This document shows positions 44,513 to 48,844 of a DNA stretch of 48,844 nt, in pieces (position 1 is the stretch's first letter; each line of letters opens with the position of its first letter). The notes below the pieces were generated by a model, which made no database searches, was not told the DNA's origin, and saw nothing but the letters and a program-made list of their open reading frames with translations. Source of the DNA: Flaviaestuariibacter sp. (lineage in GTDB: Bacteria; Bacteroidota; Bacteroidia; Chitinophagales; Chitinophagaceae); assembly GCA_028288515.1 (NCBI GenBank), contig JAQBNP010000025.1, positions 1 through 48,844 on the forward strand, written 5' to 3'. Position numbers and translations under genes: made by a program.

Positions 44513-45631
44513 TTATTTCGACAGACGGAGATCGGCCACCAGCATGGCGTGGTCCGACAGGTCACGGCTCAGGCGGTTAAACTGGAGCGCCTCGAACTCG
44601 TGGGTCGCGAAGATATAATCGATCCGCAATGTGGGCGAGAGACCGTTGAACGTACGGCCAATGCCCAGCTCTTTCTTGAGGAACACATCCTGGAGGTTGC
44701 CACGGATGGTGAAGTACGTGTATGAGTTCGGCACGTCGTTGAGGTCGCCGGTGAGGATGAAGGGATACGGGGAGCGATCGATCTCCGCCCGCACGATATC
44801 TGCCTGGTGCGACCTGATGACGGTGGCGGTCTTCACTTTTGAAAAGATACTTTTCGAGTTTTCCAGCAGGCTGTCGTCACGGTTCTTGATCTTTTCGATA
44901 CGGTCGTAGTCTTCCTTGACAAAGCGGAACGACTGAAGGTGGGTCGTATAAACGCGGAACGTGTCCGGCCCACGCACGATGTCGGCGTAGATCAATGTTT
45001 CCGGGAGCCCCGGCCGTGGAAACCGCGTGATGCCGCTGTCGATGATCGGGTGCTTCGAAAAGATCGCCTCGCCGACCCATTGCTTGTAGCCATCCTCGAT
45101 CCACGAGAAATAGGCATACGGGTAATCCATCTTGTCGCGGACGTAATCGAGGTTATCGTAGTAGGTGGAGTCGGTCGAATGAAAGAACTCCTCGAGGCAG
45201 AGGATATCGGCATGCTGGGCCTTGATCTGCGCCATCATTTCCAGGCGCTTCTGGCTTCCTTCGTTGTTGTTCCGCTTCCATTCAACAAAGCGGGCCACGT
45301 TCCAATGCACCACCCGCAGGGCGCCGGGTTGCTTGCGTGCCGCGAAGCTTTCGCTCTTGTGAAAAGCAAAGAAGACCGAGATACTCTTCCACCCCAGGAT
45401 CATGGCCACGAGGGAGATGAACGCATAGCGGGGGCGGGCAAACAACCAAAAGAAAATGAAGAGCAGGAGTGTGCCGAGGAGGCCGGCGAATCCAAGTCCA
45501 AGAAAGGATATGATCCACCACTTTGTCGGGTGTAAGTAAGGGGCGATGCAGGCGAGGCCGAAGATGATGGCGGCTCCCACGTTCAGGACGATCATCATCC
45601 GTTTCAAGAACAGCCTCGGTTTGCCCCTCAT
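44513..45631 (-). CDS. Membrane-anchored endonuclease/exonuclease/phosphatase-family protein
   Basis: Three N-terminal TM helices, VVHWNVARF, LCLEEFFHS, ILTGDLNDVPNS, LSDHAMLVADL. Confidence 0.92.
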   Translation of the reverse strand: MRGKPRLFLKRMMIVLNVGAAIIFGLACIAPYLHPTKWWIISFLGLGFAGLLGTLLLFIFFWLFARPRYAFISLVAMILGWKSISVFFAFHKSESFAARKQPGALRVVHWNVARFVEWKRNNNEGSQKRLEMMAQIKAQHADILCLEEFFHSTDSTYYDNLDYVRDKMDYPYAYFSWIEDGYKQWVGEAIFSKHPIIDSGITRFPRPGLPETLIYADIVRGPDTFRVYTTHLQSFRFVKEDYDRIEKIKNRDDSLLENSKSIFSKVKTATVIRSHQADIVRAEIDRSPYPFILTGDLNDVPNSYTYFTIRGNLQDVFLKKELGIGRTFNGLSPTLRIDYIFATHEFEALQFNRLSRDLSDHAMLVADLRLSK

Positions 45632-45640
45632 TGACGCAAT

Positions 45641-46570
45641 TTACGAATCTTCCTTACTGGCGCGCTTGAGGATCTCTTTTTCTTCTTCGCTCAGGGAAGC
45701 GTAGCCGCGCTGGTGGATCTTCTCGAGGATCTCGTCCACCCGCTGCTGCGTGACATTGCTGCTTTTTTTATACGGGGCGACGGTTGCTTTGTAATAGAGA
45801 TCACTCTTCGGCGAGCGCCCTTTCGCCGGGCGGTCGGGGTTGAACAGGTTCGTGATCCAGTCCCACACATTGTTCATCCACTCGCCCCAGTCGCGGCCGC
45901 GCTGCAGCTGCGTGATAAAGAGAAAGCCCATGCCGGCGCCGGCGAGGTGAGCGATATGGCCTCCGGGGTTATCGTAGGGGATCATGGCCAGGTCGATGAT
46001 GGCATAGAGCACGGTTAGGATCCACAGGGGGATACCGCCATTGATCATCGGGAAGATGCGGTAATCCGGGGCCACGGCGGTGGTGGCAATGGCAATCGAC
46101 ATGACGCCGGCCGACGCGCCGAGAGCATATGCATTGGGCAGGCTCTCACGAAGGCCGGGGATCAGGTTGAAGGCAGTGATATAGGCCACCGCCCCGGCGA
46201 GGGCGCCATAAATAAAGACCGGGATGAGCTTCTTTGTCCCGGTGAGATCCTGGAAGATATAGCCGAAGGCCCAGAGCCAAAGCATGTTTGAAAGGATATG
46301 CCACACATCGTCGTGGACCATGAAATGTGTGATCAGCGCCCAGGGCTGGCGGGCCAGCTGCGGCAGCGAGGCAGGCAGCATCACGTAGTGCAGGATCTGC
46401 TGGCCATAATGACCCCGGCCGGCCTCGCCGCCATACGTGAAGAAATAGACCACCTTGATGAAAGCCAGGAGCACGAACACCATCAGCTGCACGGCGATCA
46501 GCATCATCAGTGCGTTGCCGTCGGCGCCAATGGTGAGTCGTTTCCTGTTCTGCTGCGGGTAGTAAGCCAT
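45641..46570 (-). CDS. Rhomboid family intramembrane serine protease
   Basis: ALGASAGVMSIAIA (catalytic Ser), GGHIAHLAGAGMGFLF (catalytic His), multiple TM helices. Confidence 0.92.
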   Translation of the reverse strand: MAYYPQQNRKRLTIGADGNALMMLIAVQLMVFVLLAFIKVVYFFTYGGEAGRGHYGQQILHYVMLPASLPQLARQPWALITHFMVHDDVWHILSNMLWLWAFGYIFQDLTGTKKLIPVFIYGALAGAVAYITAFNLIPGLRESLPNAYALGASAGVMSIAIATTAVAPDYRIFPMINGGIPLWILTVLYAIIDLAMIPYDNPGGHIAHLAGAGMGFLFITQLQRGRDWGEWMNNVWDWITNLFNPDRPAKGRSPKSDLYYKATVAPYKKSSNVTQQRVDEILEKIHQRGYASLSEEEKEILKRASKEDS

Positions 46571-46587
46571 AGTGCAAAAATAAGATG

Positions 46588-47331
46588 CTAATAGAAGTGC
46601 CTGCGGTTGGTTTTCGACCAGATTAACACAATAATAAAGCCCGTCAGAGCACCGCCCAGATGGGCAAAATGCGCGACGTTATCCTGGTACACGCCAAGCC
46701 CGCCGAGGAGATCGATCAGCACATATCCAAGAACGGCCCACTTGGCTTTGACCGGCACGGGGATGAACATGATGAATAGCTCGGTGTTGGGAAAGGTGTA
46801 GGCGAATGCGGCCATGATGCCCATCACTGCGCCGGACGCGCCGAGCGCGGGGGAGAGAGCACCCGTGAGAGCAGTTGCCTGTGCGCTGTCGCCCCCATAC
46901 GTTTGCACGGCATGCAGCAGCTCCTGGCAGCGGAAATACTGGATGCCCAGATGACAGGCTGCCGCCCCGACGCCACAGAGGAAATAAAAGAGCAGGAAGC
47001 GCTTCGGCCCCCACACGTTCTCAAGGATGCGCCCGAACATCCACAGCGCAAACATGTTGAAGATGATATGGAACATCATACCCGGCGAATGGGCAAACAG
47101 GTGCGTTGCCACCTGGTAGGGCTGGAACCCGTAATAGGGCTGCATTCCGGGCGAGTTCCGCACGATCTCCAGCAACTCCTTCGGCATCAGCGGGTACAGC
47201 ATCAGGTGCTCCGTGAGGTTGAACTGCTTGCCCAGCGTGAGCTGTGCCACGAACACGAGCGCATTGATGATGATGAGATTCTTGACGATCGGCGGCATCG
47301 CCTCCGGCCGTGTATACTTGAAATTGCTCAT
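46588..47331 (-). CDS. Rhomboid family intramembrane serine protease
   Basis: ALGASGAVMGIMAAFAY, NVAHFAHLGGALTGF, MMFHIIFNMFALWMFG. Confidence 0.95.
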   Translation of the reverse strand: MSNFKYTRPEAMPPIVKNLIIINALVFVAQLTLGKQFNLTEHLMLYPLMPKELLEIVRNSPGMQPYYGFQPYQVATHLFAHSPGMMFHIIFNMFALWMFGRILENVWGPKRFLLFYFLCGVGAAACHLGIQYFRCQELLHAVQTYGGDSAQATALTGALSPALGASGAVMGIMAAFAYTFPNTELFIMFIPVPVKAKWAVLGYVLIDLLGGLGVYQDNVAHFAHLGGALTGFIIVLIWSKTNRRHFY

Positions 47332-48746
47332 GTTACGGGGGATTTTAAAGTCAGCTGCACAACGTTCTCGATGTGGTGCGTGTGAGGAAACATGTCAACC
47401 GGCCGCACGCGGGTGACGGCATATTTTTCGTCGAGAAGGGCGAGGTCGCGGGCCTGCGTCGCCGGGTTGCAGCTGACATACACGACGATCGGCGCTTCCA
47501 TGTCGAGGATCTTTCGAACGAGCTTCTCATGCATGCCCGCGCGCGGCGGGTCGGTGATGATCACGTCAGGGCGGCCATGTGTGGCGAAGAAGGCATCGTC
47601 GCAAACCTCGATCACATCACCCGCGGCGAAATGGGTGTGCGCGATCCCGTTGAGCGCGGCATTTTCCCGTGCGTCGTCAATGGCGGCAGCGATCATCTCC
47701 ACGCCCACGATCTTCTTGGCGCCGCGGCTGCAGAAGATGCCGATGCTGCCGGTACCGCAATAAAGGTCATAGACCACCTGGCTGCCGTCGAGGGCGGCGA
47801 ACTCCCGCGTGATGCGGTACAGCTCGGCGCCCTGGGCCGTATTGGTCTGGAAGAATGACTTGGGACCGATCTTGAACCGGAAGTCCTCCAGCTGCTCGAT
47901 CACGTAGCCCGGCCCCGCGTAGACCTGCGGATCGAGGTCGTGCATGGAGTCGTTCATCTTCACGTTGATGGTATAGAGAAGCGTCGTGATCTGGGGGAAG
48001 GCCTGCTGCACGAAAGCAAGCAGCGCGTTTCGCTTCTTCTCGCTTTCATCGCCCAGAACGATGTTGACCATCACCTCGCCCGTGGTGCAGATACGAACCT
48101 GCATCGTGCGAAGAAAGCCTACGTGTGCGCGGATATCGTAGAAGGTGAGACCTTTCTCGTAGGCATAGTCGCGGATGGTGTTGCGGATGGCGTTGGTGAG
48201 ATCGTCCTGCAGCCAGCATTTTTCCACGGCCACCACTTTGTCGAAGAACCCTTTGGCATGGAAGCCGACCACGGATCGCTCACCGCGCGCGCGGTCGTCC
48301 TTGCTGAAGGTGCCGGGTGGCAGGTACTCTTTGGTGCTGAACGTGTATTCAAGCTTGTTGCGATAGAAACCGGTCTGCTGCGCGCCCGCGATCGGCTCGA
48401 AGGGAGGCAGGGATACCTTGCCGATGCGGGTAAGATTGTCCATCACCTGTTGTTGCTTGAAAACAAGCTGCTGCTCGTAGGGAAGCATCTGCCACTGGCA
48501 GCCGCCGCAGACCCCGAAGTGCTGGCAGAAGGGCTCGACGCGCTCTTTAGAGAAGGAGTGGAAGAAGATGGGATGTCCTTCGGCCCAGTCCTTCTTGCTT
48601 TTTGTCACTTGCACGTCCACCACGTCACCGGGAACCACCTTTTCAATAAACACGACCTTGCCTTCCTGGCGGGCCAGCGATTTGCCTTCCGCGGCATAGG
48701 CCTCCACGGTCACGTTCCGCAACACGATGTTCTTCTTTTTTCTCAC
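47328..48746 (-). CDS. rlmD: 23S rRNA (uracil-C5)-methyltransferase RlmD/RumA-like
   Basis: TRAM-like N-terminus, FGVCGGCQWQ Fe-S cysteines, SFFQTNTAQGAELY, YDLYCGTGSIGIF, DPPRAGMHEK, YVSCNPATQARDL; GTG start at 48746 inferred. Confidence 0.93.
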   Translation of the reverse strand: MRKKKNIVLRNVTVEAYAAEGKSLARQEGKVVFIEKVVPGDVVDVQVTKSKKDWAEGHPIFFHSFSKERVEPFCQHFGVCGGCQWQMLPYEQQLVFKQQQVMDNLTRIGKVSLPPFEPIAGAQQTGFYRNKLEYTFSTKEYLPPGTFSKDDRARGERSVVGFHAKGFFDKVVAVEKCWLQDDLTNAIRNTIRDYAYEKGLTFYDIRAHVGFLRTMQVRICTTGEVMVNIVLGDESEKKRNALLAFVQQAFPQITTLLYTINVKMNDSMHDLDPQVYAGPGYVIEQLEDFRFKIGPKSFFQTNTAQGAELYRITREFAALDGSQVVYDLYCGTGSIGIFCSRGAKKIVGVEMIAAAIDDARENAALNGIAHTHFAAGDVIEVCDDAFFATHGRPDVIITDPPRAGMHEKLVRKILDMEAPIVVYVSCNPATQARDLALLDEKYAVTRVRPVDMFPHTHHIENVVQLTLKSPVT

Positions 48747-48763
48747 GACGCAAAAGTAGGCAG

Positions 48764-48839
48764 GAACCACGAGGCAGGAAGGAACACGGGAGGAGAAAGG
48801 GAACAATCAGTGATCAATGATCGATGCTCAATGGTGAAT
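48764..48839. repeat. GAACCACGAGG word region followed by heptad array
   Basis: GAACCACGAGG at 48764-48774; reverse-strand heptads ATTCACC|ATTGAGC|ATCGATC|ATTGATC|ACTGATT over 48805-48839. Confidence 0.7.
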
Positions 48840-48844
48840 GGGTC

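Overview
The window looks like a chromosomal segment from a Bacteroidota bacterium, probably near Chitinophagaceae. Support for this comes from two T9SS-type secreted proteins, TamB plus a TamA-like lipoprotein, a bamD-rpoZ-coaBC-DUF4835 block, and TAnnTTTG-type -7 promoter motifs. No rRNA, tRNA, CRISPR array, phage or transposase was found. Most genes are housekeeping: rpsF-rpsR-rplI, recJ, coaBC, cysS, rlmD, scoAB, bamD, an AlkA-like glycosylase, two rhomboids, an ABC exporter, and a GH13/ALDH/GPx operon. I found no clear new defence or biosynthetic system. The more unusual signals are outside the annotated genes: (i) phased, diverged micro-repeat arrays with 7-bp units in several intergenic gaps, next to a second GAACCACGAGG-type word family, plus an 11-bp-unit array upstream of rpsF; (ii) a quadruple-arm palindrome between rpsR and rplI that can fold two ways, with a related copy upstream of a secreted nuclease; (iii) TAnnTTTG-like -7 boxes exactly 4 nt from start codons, suggesting leaderless mRNAs; (iv) a propeller sensor whose ATPase domain looks degenerate; (v) an untracked 56-aa ORF whose stop overlaps the tamL stop; (vi) a hemerythrin / cytochrome c lipoprotein / GT1 glycosyltransferase operon. 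All calls come from reading the sequence; no searches were run.
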